From Reticulitermes speratus (Eukaryota > Arthropoda > Insecta > Blattodea > Rhinotermitidae): a stretch of 64,000 nt of DNA. This document shows, one piece after another, positions 12,501 to 26,500 of the stretch. The notes beneath the pieces are model-generated. The model searched no databases. It was given only the letters and a program-made list of their open reading frames with translations, and was not told the origin of the DNA. A program made the position numbers and the translations under genes. The DNA lies in assembly GCA_021186555.1 (NCBI GenBank), contig JAJKFL010000006.1:62001-126000 (forward strand), in the 5' to 3' direction. How positions within the stretch are numbered: position 1 is the stretch's first letter; every line of letters begins with the position of its first letter.

Positions 12501-15500
12501 CTACAGATATTGATGGCTACAAACTCTGTTTACCTCGTGACAACTGTCCAGTGCTCGATAACCATACGGGACTGATTAGCCAGGGGTGCACAAATTTTCC
12601 AAAATTTTAGGAGAAAGCACATCAAAATTCTAGGCGCCAGGGTAGCAACAAGAAGAAAATTCCGTACTCAGGATCGGCAATTAAGTGGCAACGTACAACA
12701 AATTGGTCGCCACGGCGACCTGGCGTCACTGTAATAAGCACTTTTGGAAATACATTTGTGAACGTATTGTGATGGATCGTTACAAAAACTGTCTAGACGA
12801 TCGAAGATCACACAGCTGTCTTCGCGTTGCAACTTCCCACATACCTGCACATACTAACTAACACGCAGTGCCAACTTTCTCAGTGAAGTACTTTTGTCAA
12901 CAGTGAATGAACAAATGCAGGAGAAAGTACAAACAGAACGCAAATAGAATTATTTACACGTGCTCAGTTCATTTTACCGAGGATTATACAGGGTATACAC
13001 AAAAGAATGGTGCGTTTTATATGTATATATACATATAAAACGCACCATTATTTTGTGTATACCTGTATAACAGACACAAGTAAGGGCTTATTAGCGAATA
13101 TCAGTTTCAAATTTTGCAAGATTAATTCGAATTTTAAAGATTAATTCCAAATAAGTTTCACCGCCCCCATATTGGCACTACTGACAATGCATGATTAATG
13201 ACAAATAAGTGTACAATATAGGTACTTTTTACCCTGTGGCCCACAAAAACGTTTTTCCCTTCTTCTGGCCCTCGTGCCCAAAAGTCTGCTCATCGCTCCT
13301 CCAACGTATCTCTCTCACTGACACACGAAACACTAACTGCCACGTCTCCTACCGCGGACATAACACGGAACACCCAAATATATGAAACCGCCTTCGTACT
13401 GTTACCAATATGTACGGTAGCCACAGCTGTTACAGCGATGTGCAACTATTGCGGTACATTTATTGAGTGTGCTTCAAATTCTCAATCACAATATTTTTCA
13501 TAGTTGCATTAACGAACTTTTAGTTTCAGTTTTTTTTGTGTGAAGGGCCCCGCAGCAGATGCTACGGACGCACTGCAGCCTTAAGGCTTATTGTACAACC
13601 CTGTGATGAAGATGATCAGTTTTTTTCATTTTTCCATGTAATGGAGCACCGGTGGAATGAAACTGACACGGGAAAACCGAAGTACTCGGGGAAAAACCTG
13701 TCCACTGCCATTTTGTCCACCACAAATCCCACATGGACTGACCCGGGATCGAACCCGGGCCTCAGCGTAGTTTCAGGGTTATTCCTTTATCAGTGTTTCA
13801 GCCACTAACATGTATTCACTTTTGGTACCGACAAGGAAAGCAACCACATCCCGGGTGAAGAACGGGTATTCCCGCTCGCAGTGTATAAACTTCGTCTTCG
13901 ATGCAGTACGGAAGTTGAAAATGATTTACAAAACGCTAAACATAAGCATCTTCCGTCTAAATCCACCGATTCCTGGTGGCCCGCTCTAGTTTTATCTCTG
14001 TTTACGTCTAGACAAACCTCCTTAATAGCCTCTGACAGTGTCTGTGTGTTTTCTTTACGCTGTTTGTATTTAGCGTATAAACAAACCAACCCATGGATTA
14101 CACAGGAGATGATCAGTAAAATGGATGAACGAAGGAAATGGAAGAATGTCAACAACGAAGGAAGGAAGAAAGAACTACAGAAGACTGAGGAACGAATTGA
14201 AAAGAGTCACGGGCAACGCCAAGAAGGAATATCTGGAGAGCATATGCGACGAGATCATAGGATTTCAAAGAACAGGACATTATGATTTAATGTACATGAA
14301 GACAAAGGAGCTAGGTTAGAAATAAAACCATGGGATTCAAAACATTGGCATCGAAGACTCTCAAGGGACTGCAATAATAGATCAGAGACGAGTACTGCAA
14401 ATTTGGGAGAATTATATCACAGAGTTCTACGATCGAGTTAATCGACCAGAACAGCTACTGGATGACCTTAAGGAAAAGAGAAGATACTGGAAATTGAAAG
14501 AGGAAGCACTAGATCGCACCGTGTGGAGAATTCGCTTAGGAAGAGGCTACGGACCTGTCGTAAGACAGACTGCAGAATGAAGAGGCTACGGACCTGTCGT
14601 AAGACAGACTGCAGAATGAAGAGGCTACGGACCTGTCGTAAGACAGACTGCAGAATGAAGAGGCTACGGACCTGTCGTAAGACAGACTGCAGAATGAAGA
14701 GGCTACGGACCTGTCGTAAGACAGACTGCAGAATGAAGAGGCTACGGACCTGTCGTAAGACAGACTGCAGAATGAAGAGGCTACGAACCTGTCGTAAGAC
14801 AGACTGCAGAATGAAGAGGCTACGAACCTGTCGTAAGACAGACTGCAGAATGAAGAGGCTACGGACCTGTCGTAAGACAGACTACAGAATGAAGAGGCTA
14901 CGGACCTGCCGTAAGACAGACTACAGAATGAAGAGGCTACGGACCTGTCGTAAGACAGACTGCAGAATGAAGAGGCTACGGACCTGTCGTAAGACAGACT
15001 GCAGAATGAAGAGGCTACGGACCTGTCGTAAGACAGACTGCAGAATGAAGAGGCTACGAACCTGTCGTAAGACAGACTGCAGAATGAAGAGGCTACGGAC
15101 CTGTCGTAAGACAGACTGCAGAATGAAGAGGCTACGGACCTGTCGTAAGACAGACTGCAGAATGAAGAGGCTACGGACCTGTCGTAAGACAGACTGCACA
15201 ATGAAGAGGCTACGGACCTGTCGTAAGACAGACTGCAGAATGAAGAGGCTACGGACCTGTCGTAAGACAGACTGCAGAACGAAGAGGCTACGGACCTGTC
15301 GTAAGACAGACTGCAGAATGAAGAGGCTACGGACCTGACGTAAGACAGACTGCAGAATGAAGAGGCTACGGACCTGTCGTAAGACAGACTACAGTATACA
15401 TGAAACACACCAACATCAGCACGACAGATCCCAAACCGATATGCCGCACACCTATTGGACAGCATTAGCTGTTGTGTTCTTCTTAGCCACGTAATTTCAT

Positions 15501-18500
15501 GTGACCAAAATACTACATTACGCTACAAAACGTAATTTATTACACGTATGGCCATTATCCCTGCAAGCCCGAAAACAGTGTGAAAGGACTTTTCTGTCTA
15601 ATGCTCCCCGATATCCGAAATAGCACTCTTTTGTTTGAAGGCTCCCAGTTTTCGCGAGCTTGTGCTTCTGATAAGAGCAGGATTAAGATAACGATGAGTA
15701 TGGCGCACTGGTGGAACGATACTGACAGGGGGAAACAAAGTACTGTTAGAACAAGACAGAAAATGTACTTATAAACGTAACATTGAGGCGCGTTCGCGTA
15801 ACCAATGTTGTCGTGGAAAAGCAATAAGTATTACATATTATGAGTGTGTGTCTGTAGCCTTAGTTATAAAGCATGCAAAGCGCATGCGCCGTATTATATT
15901 ATCATCTGTGGCCTGTCTGGCTGTACCGTATTTTTCCACATTATCTCATAAACGGCACGATTTTCGGAAAAAAGTTATTGAACATAAAATGTGTGTTTTG
16001 ATTTTCTGTACAACTTTTTTCTGAAACATTTCTCATTTTAGAAGAAATGAGCGACATATTATCATAAATGTACATAGGTCTTCATGTAAAGAAGTACCAG
16101 TTATTTTTGTCAGATTTTAATGAAACTTGAATTTCTCGACACATTTTCGAAAAATCCTCGAATATGAAATTTCACGAAAATTCGTCCAGTGGTATCCGAG
16201 TTGTTCCATGCCCACGGACGGACAGACGGACACGACGAAGCTAATAGTCGCTTCTCGCAATTTTGCTAACGCGCCTAAAAGCCTGTCCCAGTGCCACTCC
16301 GTCCACCACAAACCTCTCAGTTTCCATTACATTAACACTGCGTACGGTAACAGTCCGTTTGGTACGATAAACATGCGAAAGACACAGAAAGTGTGGACGA
16401 AACAGTTCCTACATTAAAGCAGCTGGCATTTATAGTAACCAAGGCGTGGGTCTGCGGCCGCTCGCTTACTGGGATTGTGGGTTCGAATCCCACCTACGTC
16501 ATGGATGTCTGTCTGTTGTGAGTGTTGTGTGTTGTCAGGTAGAGGTCTCTGCGACGGGCTGATCACTCGTCCAGAGGAGTCCTACCGAGTGCAGTGTGTT
16601 TAAAAAGTGTGTGATTGTGAAGCGTCGAAAAATGAGGCAGCCTAGGCCCCCAAGGGGCTGTCGAGCCATTGGGAAAAAAAATATATATATAGTAACCACC
16701 GTTTTCAAGTTGCAGTTGGCCCATATCCGGCAGCACATCGCGCGGTGGCTTGAGCGAAGTTAAAATGTGAACAGGAAACGGAAATGTGGTTTGGTCTAAC
16801 TGAACCACCTCCACGGAGAACTGTGACAGTTGTCCAGCTGGCCAAGAAATTGTATTAATAATCTGCGATGTAACGCCATTAATTCTGGTAGATAGGTACC
16901 AACGTTTCGGAAGAACCTACTGTCTCCACATTTATATACCCTGACGATGGAACAGTTTTCTTTGCGAAACTCGGACATCTAGCTACCAAGTTACACAGCG
17001 TCATATCCAAGAAAAAAGACACTCTCAGTATTCGCCGAAGATATTATGCAAATACAGGGTGTCCATGAAGTCTTCGAACAATTTAAAAAAGTTATTGGAC
17101 TTTGGGTTGGCGCATCTCGCTTTTCGAAAGCAGTTTTGAAGTAATAATTAAATGCAAGCTTAATTGTAATTCATTCCGTTCAGTTAATACAGGGTGTCCA
17201 CTAAGTCTTCGAACAATTTTAAAAAGTTATTAAAAATACAAATGAAGACATAACTGTGCAGTTTGTAGCATAATAAAGAAAAAGCTGTACAAGTTTTATT
17301 TTTCACATAATTTAGAAAACTTCCACATAGGTACCATTCGTCGTACGAAGTGAAACATTTCCAAACAGGTGGATTGGAAGACGAGGACCAATTCTCTGGC
17401 CACCACGTTCTCCCGACATCACTCCCATGGACTTTTCCTATGGGATATGGTAAGATATCGTTTATAAGACTAAGGTTCGGGACATCAACGACCCGAAAGG
17501 AAAGGATCACGAATGCCGTCGTGACGTGCTTCGTGCGACAAATGGTACCTATGTGGAAGTTTTCTAAATTATGTGAAAAAAAAACTTTTGCAATGTTTCT
17601 TTATTATGCTACAAACTGCAAGTTATATTTCATTTGTATTTTTAATAACTTTTTTTAATTGTTCGAAGACTTAGTGCACACCCTGTATTAACTGAACGGA
17701 ATGAATTACAATTAAGCTTGCATTAATTATTACTTAAAACTGCTTTCGAAAAGCGAGATGCGTCAACCCAAGTCCTAAACCAAAACAGACGCACTTAATT
17801 TCGTCCAGACATTTCAATTGCCAATTTCAGGTTACCATAGAGGTTTTGTTAACGACTTATGTCTTCTGGGATATGACGCCGTGTCGCTGGGTTAGTCCTT
17901 TCCGACGTTTCGAAGGAACATGTGCCTTCGTCTTTAAGGGTTGAGGAATTCCCAGAGTCACTCGGGGCCACATCCCTGAAGACATTACTCTCTTCTACTG
18001 TATGACACGTGTCGCTGAGTAGTCCATTCCGTCTGTTTAAGGTCATTGCCTCGTCTCTAACAGTTGAGTGGCCGAAGTCATCGGGGCCCCTCCCTGAAGA
18101 CATGACCTCCTCATTCTTCTATGTAATGAGCCGTGTCGCTGGTTAGCCCTTCCACGTTCGAAGGACATGTTCCTCGTCTTTAGGGGTGAGGATCCGAACT
18201 ACTCGGGAGGCCACATCCCTTGAAGACATGACTCCGCATTTCTTACTATTGGTAATGAACGCCGTGTGCTGGTTAGCCTTTCCGACGTTTCGAAGGTACA
18301 TGGGTCCTTCGCTTAAGGGTTAGAGGAATTCGAATCATTCGGTTTCTTTCAAAACGTCGGGCGCCACATCCCTGAAGACATTACTCCTTATTTGTTTATT
18401 GCCAACTGTGTCGAACATGACGGCCATTCCGTCTTGTTAAGGTCATCTGCCACACGACCTCTCTAACACGCCTTGACCTACTTGTGCGACATACATGTAC

Positions 18501-21500
18501 GACGCGAGCAAGCACCCGTCCTTCGCCCGGGACACGGCCGCTTTCGCAGTCAGTGTCAGTCACAGTTCACCGCTCCAATGCATTAGTTGCTTCAACAGCC
18601 GCTTGTCGCTGCCCTCCATAGCCTCTACCGGGAACGGAACGATTCCTCGACAGTCCAGCCCTTTAGCGTGGTCACTATACCAACTGAGCTATCCCGGCAC
18701 CTACTCAACACACAGTAAAACCCTTCTTCAGAAGCTGATGGTAGCACAAATGTCACGCCTTTCTTTGAAACACGAAGGATTATTACTGTGTTCATATAAC
18801 CTGCTACTGGTCCCTGTCCTGAGCCAGATAATCCAGTCCACGACACTGTCACAGGGAGTTCCGCAGACGGTGTGTCAAGCTTCAGGATGTTTTTTATATG
18901 AGTAATTTTTAGCACAAAATGCTACATCAAACGATAAGCCGTTAGAACATAGCAGTAACCGAAAATGTCACAGTACGTGTTTTATCGCACTGTGCAAACA
19001 GAGTTGTGTGTCTGATAACACTACAAATTAAGCTATCGTTAAGCCTTAACCTATTTTACAAGAAGTATCTTATAAAAGCACAAACACGGCCGGCAATTAG
19101 GCCTTAACCTACTGTTAAGTACTGCATCAAAGGAAGAATGTGTCAGACAATACCGTGAAGGAAAGACATCAACTTCTAAGCGCGTTCGCAAAATTGAGAA
19201 AAGCGACTATTAGATTCGTCATGTCTGTCCGCATGTAACGATTCGGTTCCCACTGGATGGGAATTTCATGGAATTTTATATATGAGATTCTTCGAAAATC
19301 TGTCGAGAAAACTCACGTTTCATGAAAATCTTACAACAATAACGGTACTTTACATGAAGACCTATGTACATTTATATAATATCTCGCTGAATTCTTCTTA
19401 GAATGAGAAATGTTTCAGACAAAAGTTGTAGAGAAAATAAAACACACATTTTATGTTCATAACTTTTTCCTGAAAATCGTGCCGTTTAAATATGTACACT
19501 GCCCATGTCTTGTTATTTATGTTTACCCAGTGCCATTATGTTATATGTAGTTCTGAACATAGTTATGTGTTACAACACACGGAAGAAAACATCAGTTTTG
19601 ATCAGACAATACCAACACCAATGTTCAGTTACCCTACACTGATTACTGTTCAAAATGTCCACAGTGTTCTGCATGCACAATTATTCCCATCTCAAGTAAC
19701 ATTTGTCGCCTTTCTCACAATTCCGTCCTTTCCAACTACGCCGTCAGCCGACCTCGTGATTTGCTGCAAGAGGTCTGCGTGCGATTTCTGTCGGCAGACC
19801 ATGTCTGTCCTTCATGTGTCTACACAGGCAGTAGTGAAGGAGAGTGAGGTCCGGTGACCTCCCAGGCCAGGCTTGTGGACCAAAACGAGTGCAAGATACA
19901 AGGGAAGTAGTTTTTGTCGCAGGTGGGAGTAAGCGTGAAGGTGGTTTGTACGAAGTGATACGTGCTGTATGTACAGTATCTTGGAACACTAAATGTTTGT
20001 ACGAAGTGATACTGTGCAGTATCGTAAGTATCTTGGAACACTAAATGTTTGTACGAAGTGATACGTGCAGTATCGTACAGTACTTGGAACACTAAATGTT
20101 TGTACGAAGTGATACTGTGCAGTATCGTACAGTACTTGGAACACTAAATGTTTGTACGAAGTGATACTGTGCAGTATCGTACAATACTTGGAACACTAAA
20201 TGTTTGTACGAAGTGATACTGTGCAGTATCGTACAATATCTTGGAACACTAAATGTTTGTACGAAGTGATACTGTGCAGTATCGTACAGTATCTTGGAAC
20301 ACTAAATGTTTGTCACGAAGTGATACCGTGCAGTATCGTACAGTATCTTGGAACACTAAATGTTTGTACGAAGTGATACCGTGCAGTATCGTACAGTATC
20401 TTGGAACACTAAATGTTTGTACGAAGTGATACTGTGCAGTATCGTACAGTATCTTGGAACACTAAATGTTTGTACGAAGTGATACCGTGCAGTATCGTAC
20501 AGTATCTTGGAACACTAAATGTTTGTACGAAGTGATACTGTGCAGTATCGTACAATACTTGGAACACTAAATGTTTGTACGAAGTGATACTGTGCAGTAT
20601 CGTACAATACTTGGAACACTAAATGTTTGTACGAAGTGATACTGTGCAGTATCGTACAATACTTGGAACACTAAATGCTTGTACGAAGTGATACTGTGCA
20701 GTATCGTACAGTACTTGGAACACTAAATGTTTGTACGAAGTGATACCGTGCAGTATCGTACAGTATCTTGGAACACTAAATGTTTGTACGAAGTGATACT
20801 GTGCAGTATCGTACAATACTTGGAACACTAAATGTTTGTACGAAGTGATACTGTGCAGTATCGTACAGTATCTTGGAACACTAAATGTTTGTACGAAGTG
20901 ATACTGTGCAGTATCGTACAGTATCTTGGAACACTAAATGATTGTACGAAGTGATACTGTGCAGTATCGTACAGTATCTTGGAACACTAAATGTTTGTAC
21001 GAAGTGATACTGTGCAGTATCGTACAGTATCTTGGAACACTAAATGTTTGTACGAAGTGATACCGTGCAGTATCGTACAATACTTGGAACACTAAATGTT
21101 TGTACGAAGTGATACTGTGCAGTATCGTACAATACTTGGAACACTAAATGTTTGTACGAAGTGATACTGTGCAGTATCGTACAGTATCTTGGAACACTAA
21201 ATGTTTGTACGAAGTGATACTGTGCAGTATCGTACAGTATCTTGGAACACTAAATGTTTGTACGAAGTGATACTGTGCAGTATCGTACAGTATCTTGGAA
21301 CACTAAATGTTTGTACGAAGTGATACTGTGCAGTATCGTACAGTATCTTGGAACACTAAATGTTTGTACGAAGTGATACTGTGCAGTATCGTACAATACT
21401 TGGAACACTAAATGTTTGTACGAAGTGATACTGTGCAGTATCGTACAATACTTGGAACACTAAATGTTTATACGAAGTGATACCGTGCAGTATCGTACAA

Positions 21501-23550
21501 TACTTGGAACACTAAATGTTTGTACGAAGTGATACTGTGCAGTATCGTACAATACTTGGAACACTAAATGTTTGTACGAAGTGATACTGTGCAGTATCGT
21601 ACAGTATCTTGGAACACTAAATGTTTGTACGAAGTGATACTGTGCAGTATCGTACAGTATCTTGGAACACTAAATGTTTGTACGAAGTGATACTGTGCAG
21701 TATCGTACAGTATCTTGGAACACTAAATGTTTGTACGAAGTGATACTGTGCAGTATCGTAAGGTATCTTGGAACACTAAATGTTTGTACGAAGTGATACT
21801 GTGCAGTATCGTACAGTATCTTGGAACACTAAATGTTTGTACGAAGTGATACCGTGCAGTATCGTACAATACTTGGAACACTAAATGTTTGTACGAAGTG
21901 ATACCGTGCAGTATCGTACAGTATCTTGGAACACTAAATGTTTGTACGAAGTGATACCGTGCAGTATCGTACAATACTTGGAACACTAAATGTTTGTACG
22001 AAGTGATACCGTGCAGTATCGTACAGTATCTTGGAACACTAAATGTTTGTACGAAGTGATACCGTGCAGTATCGTACAGTATCTTGGAACACTAAATGTT
22101 TGTACGAAGTGATACCGTGCAGTATCGTACAGTATCTTGGAACACTAAATGTTTGTACGAAGTGATACCGTGCAGTATCGTACAGTATCTTGGAACACTA
22201 AATGTTTGTACGAAGTGATACTGTGCAGTATCGTACAGTATCTTGGAACACTAAATGTTTGTACGAAGTGATACCGTGCAGTATCGTACAGTATCTTGGA
22301 ACACTAAATGTTTGTATGAAGTGATACTGTGCAGTATCGTACAGTATCTTGGAACACTAAATGTTCGTAACGATGTAACGGTTGATAGTAAAAGCGTGTG
22401 TTGATGCAGCATTCTTTTACTCGAAATATCTCGTATAACAACATCCTGAAGTCCGGCACGCCTTATGCGGAACACCCTGTATACCGTACCAGGCCTGTTG
22501 CTTTAGACCTATTTTAATATTATCCTACCATCTGGGTGGGCATAGTCCGTATAGCGACTCGCTACGGGCTGGACGGTCCGGGGATCAAATCCCGGTGGGG
22601 GCGAGATTTTTTGCAGCCGTCCAGACCGGCCCTGGGGCCCCCCAGCCTCCTGTACAACGGGCCGGGGCGTGGCGTTGACCACCCACCCTCATTTACTGCC
22701 AGGGTTAAAGAAAGGGTAGAGCTATACCTCTACTTCCCCTCTGGGCCTTCATGGCCTGTTGTAGGGAGACCTTTACCGTTACCGTTCATTTCAAGGTAGC
22801 ACAGATGGAAGGATAATATTAAAATGGTTGTTAAATAGGATAGGCGGATGCGGAGTGGATTTATATGGCTCAGGAAAGGGAGAAACGGCTGCATAGTGAA
22901 CACGTGCTTAATATTCGGGTTCCACAAAACGCGGGAAAATACTGGCCGGTCAAGACGGTCGCTGGTATGTGACGTCAGATCTTATATTGGTACCTGTACA
23001 CCATGGGTCTGCAACCCGCGGCCCGCGGCCACATCAGTAAATATGTTTATACTATAAAAGTTACACAATAATTTAGGCCGTTAGATATCAGTGCACAAAA
23101 TCCAAATTTTGTTAAAACCGGGCAAAAATATCGACCACTTTACATGAAGGCATAAATACGTTTTATTGTTGCCGGTGAAACTAAATCGCCACAAATACGC
23201 CCTCTTAGAGTAAAATGCTATCAGGCTGTTAGGATAGCCGAGGAGGTATAAACATTACGCGAACGCGCCACAGTGTTACGTTATACGTACACTGCCTATG
23301 TTGATTAGTAACACTGCAGCCTTTACGAGAAGGACAAGCAGGCGCTGCCTGGAAAAGCTTAGATCCATACACAGTCAAACCCGGTTATAACGACATCGGT
23401 TTAAGCGACACCTTGTCTATAACGTCAGATATTCTGTGGTAGCCATTAATGTCACTGTTAACCGTAACACTGTACTGCTCGGTTATAACAACAATCGTTT
23501 ATAACGACACAAATTATTCAATCCCTTTCAAGACGTTATAACCGAGCTCG

Positions 23551-23590
<40 letters not shown>

Positions 23591-26500
23591 CAACCCCATT
23601 ACAGGCCTGGACAGACCCTTAGGGTTCCAGGAGGTTGAGGCTCCCAGATTTGTAGACAATCGGCACATGAAGGTGGTAAGGTTGTCAGTCCTACGCACCG
23701 GCCGCCTTTACCCCCAGGAAATACTCCTGGTACTCATTTCTGTTAGAGGCTGAGTCGACCCCCAGGGCCATAGTGCGACCGAAAGGATTATGTCAATGAA
23801 AAATTCCAATGACACCATCGTGAATCGAACCCGCGACCTTCCGACTTGTAGAGCAGTGCCTCATATATAATGGTTTATGAGTTTCACTATACAACCTGTA
23901 GTCTCACTGCCCCCCAATTTCTTCTTCTTTATTCATCTCGTCTCGTAGCCCCTTCTCGTGTCTTCTCGTCTCTCCTCTTCACCCTTGAGACTTCAATCGG
24001 CTAACCTCACACTCAGTACACAACAATAGCAACCAGAGCCAACAAAAAGAACTCTGCCAACATTTCTCGTACCCACATGATTAATGTATTAAGACAGACA
24101 CACCGAGCTATGTGCATCTCTTAATACGCTTCAGCACTTAACTCTCTCCCACGTCTTCGGCCCCTTGACAGACTCATAAGTTTCAAAACTGGCAAGACAT
24201 TGTTAAAAATCTTGCTGGCCGTGTGTCAGGGCGCTCTTACGTCATGACGCATTTGGAGACGCTGCCTTCCATAATAATGAGACAGATTTTATTGCGATGA
24301 CACACCACAGGCAGACAGACGGTTCGCCCGGCGTGTCTTAACTAAATTACGAGCCTTAAACCCAGTTCCCACCTCACAGAGAGCACACCGTATCTCCATT
24401 ACAAAGACCAGCTGCTTACTGTGAGCATCAGAAGACACAAATTACAGCCTCTGGACAAAATGGCGACTTCTGATTGAGGCAGGGGACACACGTAGTTACC
24501 GCTACGTCGCACGGTCGGCTTAAATATGGAATGGCGATGTCACTGCCATTTCGTCATTGTAAGGCGATAACAATCACACTGCTGGTCACTATATTACTCG
24601 CCTTATCACGGAATATGAAGGTACTTATCCCCATCCAGAGTAAACCATTCTACATTCTCACGCCACGTTTCGTTACATTTTAATATTATCCTACCATCTA
24701 CGTCAAGACAAGTGGTCACTGCCTTTGGACTTATCTACTTATAGTTTGTAAGCAGCCGTCTGTAAAATCAAATCATACTCTTTGATGACTATTGAATGAA
24801 TTCATAGTTTGTAATGAAACATACACAGAGCTGTATAAAACGCTTGGCACGAATTCTGTCAGCAATACTAATGAAGACTCTACATTAACATGAAATACAG
24901 TTAAACACCCAGTTCGTACCGCGCAGTAAACACTCCGTCTGTTATACAAACCAGTCAGTTAATGCTGTACAGTGAAATAATCGCTGTTTGTTCTGAGATC
25001 CACACAAAACACATAAATACAGTCCGTACCGCGCAGTAAACACACTCCGTCTCAGTTATACAAACCAGTCAGTTAATGTTGTACAGTGAAATAATCGCTG
25101 TTTGTTCTGAGATCCACACAAAACACATAAATACAGTCCGTACCGCGCAGTAAACACACTCCGTCTCAGTTATACAAACCAGTCAGTTAATGTTGTACAG
25201 TGAAATAATCGCTGTTTGTTCTGAGATCCACACAAAACACATAAATACAGTCCGTACCGCGCAGTAAACACACTCCGTCTCAGTTATACAAACCAGTCAG
25301 TTAATGTTGTACAGTGAAATAATCGCTGTTTGTTCTGAGATCCACACAAAACACATAAATACAGTCCGTACCGCGCAGTAAACACACTCCGTCTCAGTTA
25401 TACAAACCAGTCAGTTAATGTTGTACAGTGAAATAATCGCTGTTTGTTCTGAGATCCACACAAAACACATAAATACAGTCCGTACCGCGCAGTAAACACT
25501 CCGTCTCAGTTAAACAAACCAGTCAGTTAATGCTGTACAGTGAAATAATCGCTGTTTGTTCTGAGATCCACACAAAACACATAAATACAGTCCGTACCGC
25601 GCAGTAAACACACTCCGTCTCAGTTACACTAACCAGTCAGTTAATGTTGTACAGTGAAATAATCGCTGTTTGTTCTGAGATCCACACAAAACACATAAAT
25701 ACACTGTGTGGGCAGAATGTAGAATTTGTGAATGTTAAACATGGTGGTACATATAGTAACCACTGGGTTTAACTAACTAACTCCATGGAGCAGAGTCCTT
25801 GAGAAGCTAACAGGTCGTCATCTAGTCAAGAAATTCTTCGCGTTTTATGGAACCCGAAGGTTCATTACCGCATTCACAACAGCCCGCCACCTGTCCCTAT
25901 CCTGAGCCAGATCAATCCAGTCCATGCCCCCCATCCCACTTCTTGAAGATCCATTTTAATATTATCCTCCCATCTATGCCTGGGTCTTCCAAGTGGTCTC
26001 CTTCCCTCAGGTCTCCTCACCAAAATGCTGTATGCACCTCTCCCCCCCCCATACGTGCTACATGCCCCGCCCACCTCATTCTTCTACATTTGATCACCCG
26101 AATAACCACTGAGCTTTAAACGGTTAATAACCACCTCCCTGGCAGCAAATTCCAAAGATTCACCACCGGTAATACGAAACCTGTCACTGCAGACTACACT
26201 GAGTCAGTTCCACCCACCTCTAACCGTAGGATTTAAGAAGTATTCCCCCATCTTCTTCTCGATCTACCAACATAACATTTCCGAAAGGTTAGGTAAAGGT
26301 AAAGCTATCCCTGGACAGGCCCTTAGGGTTCCAGGAGGTTGAGGCTCACATATTTATAGACAATCGGCACATGAAGGTGGTAAGGTTGTCAGCCCTACGC
26401 ACCGGCCGCCTTTACCCCCCAGGAAATATTCCTGGTACTCATTTCTGTTAGAAGCTGAGTCGACCCAGGGCCATAGTGCGACCGAAAGGATTATGTCAAT

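Noticed and set aside
14523-15465. Open frames of 271 and 309 codons on both strands
   Set aside because: They are translations of the 39-bp tandem array (a multiple of three), with no non-repetitive domain.
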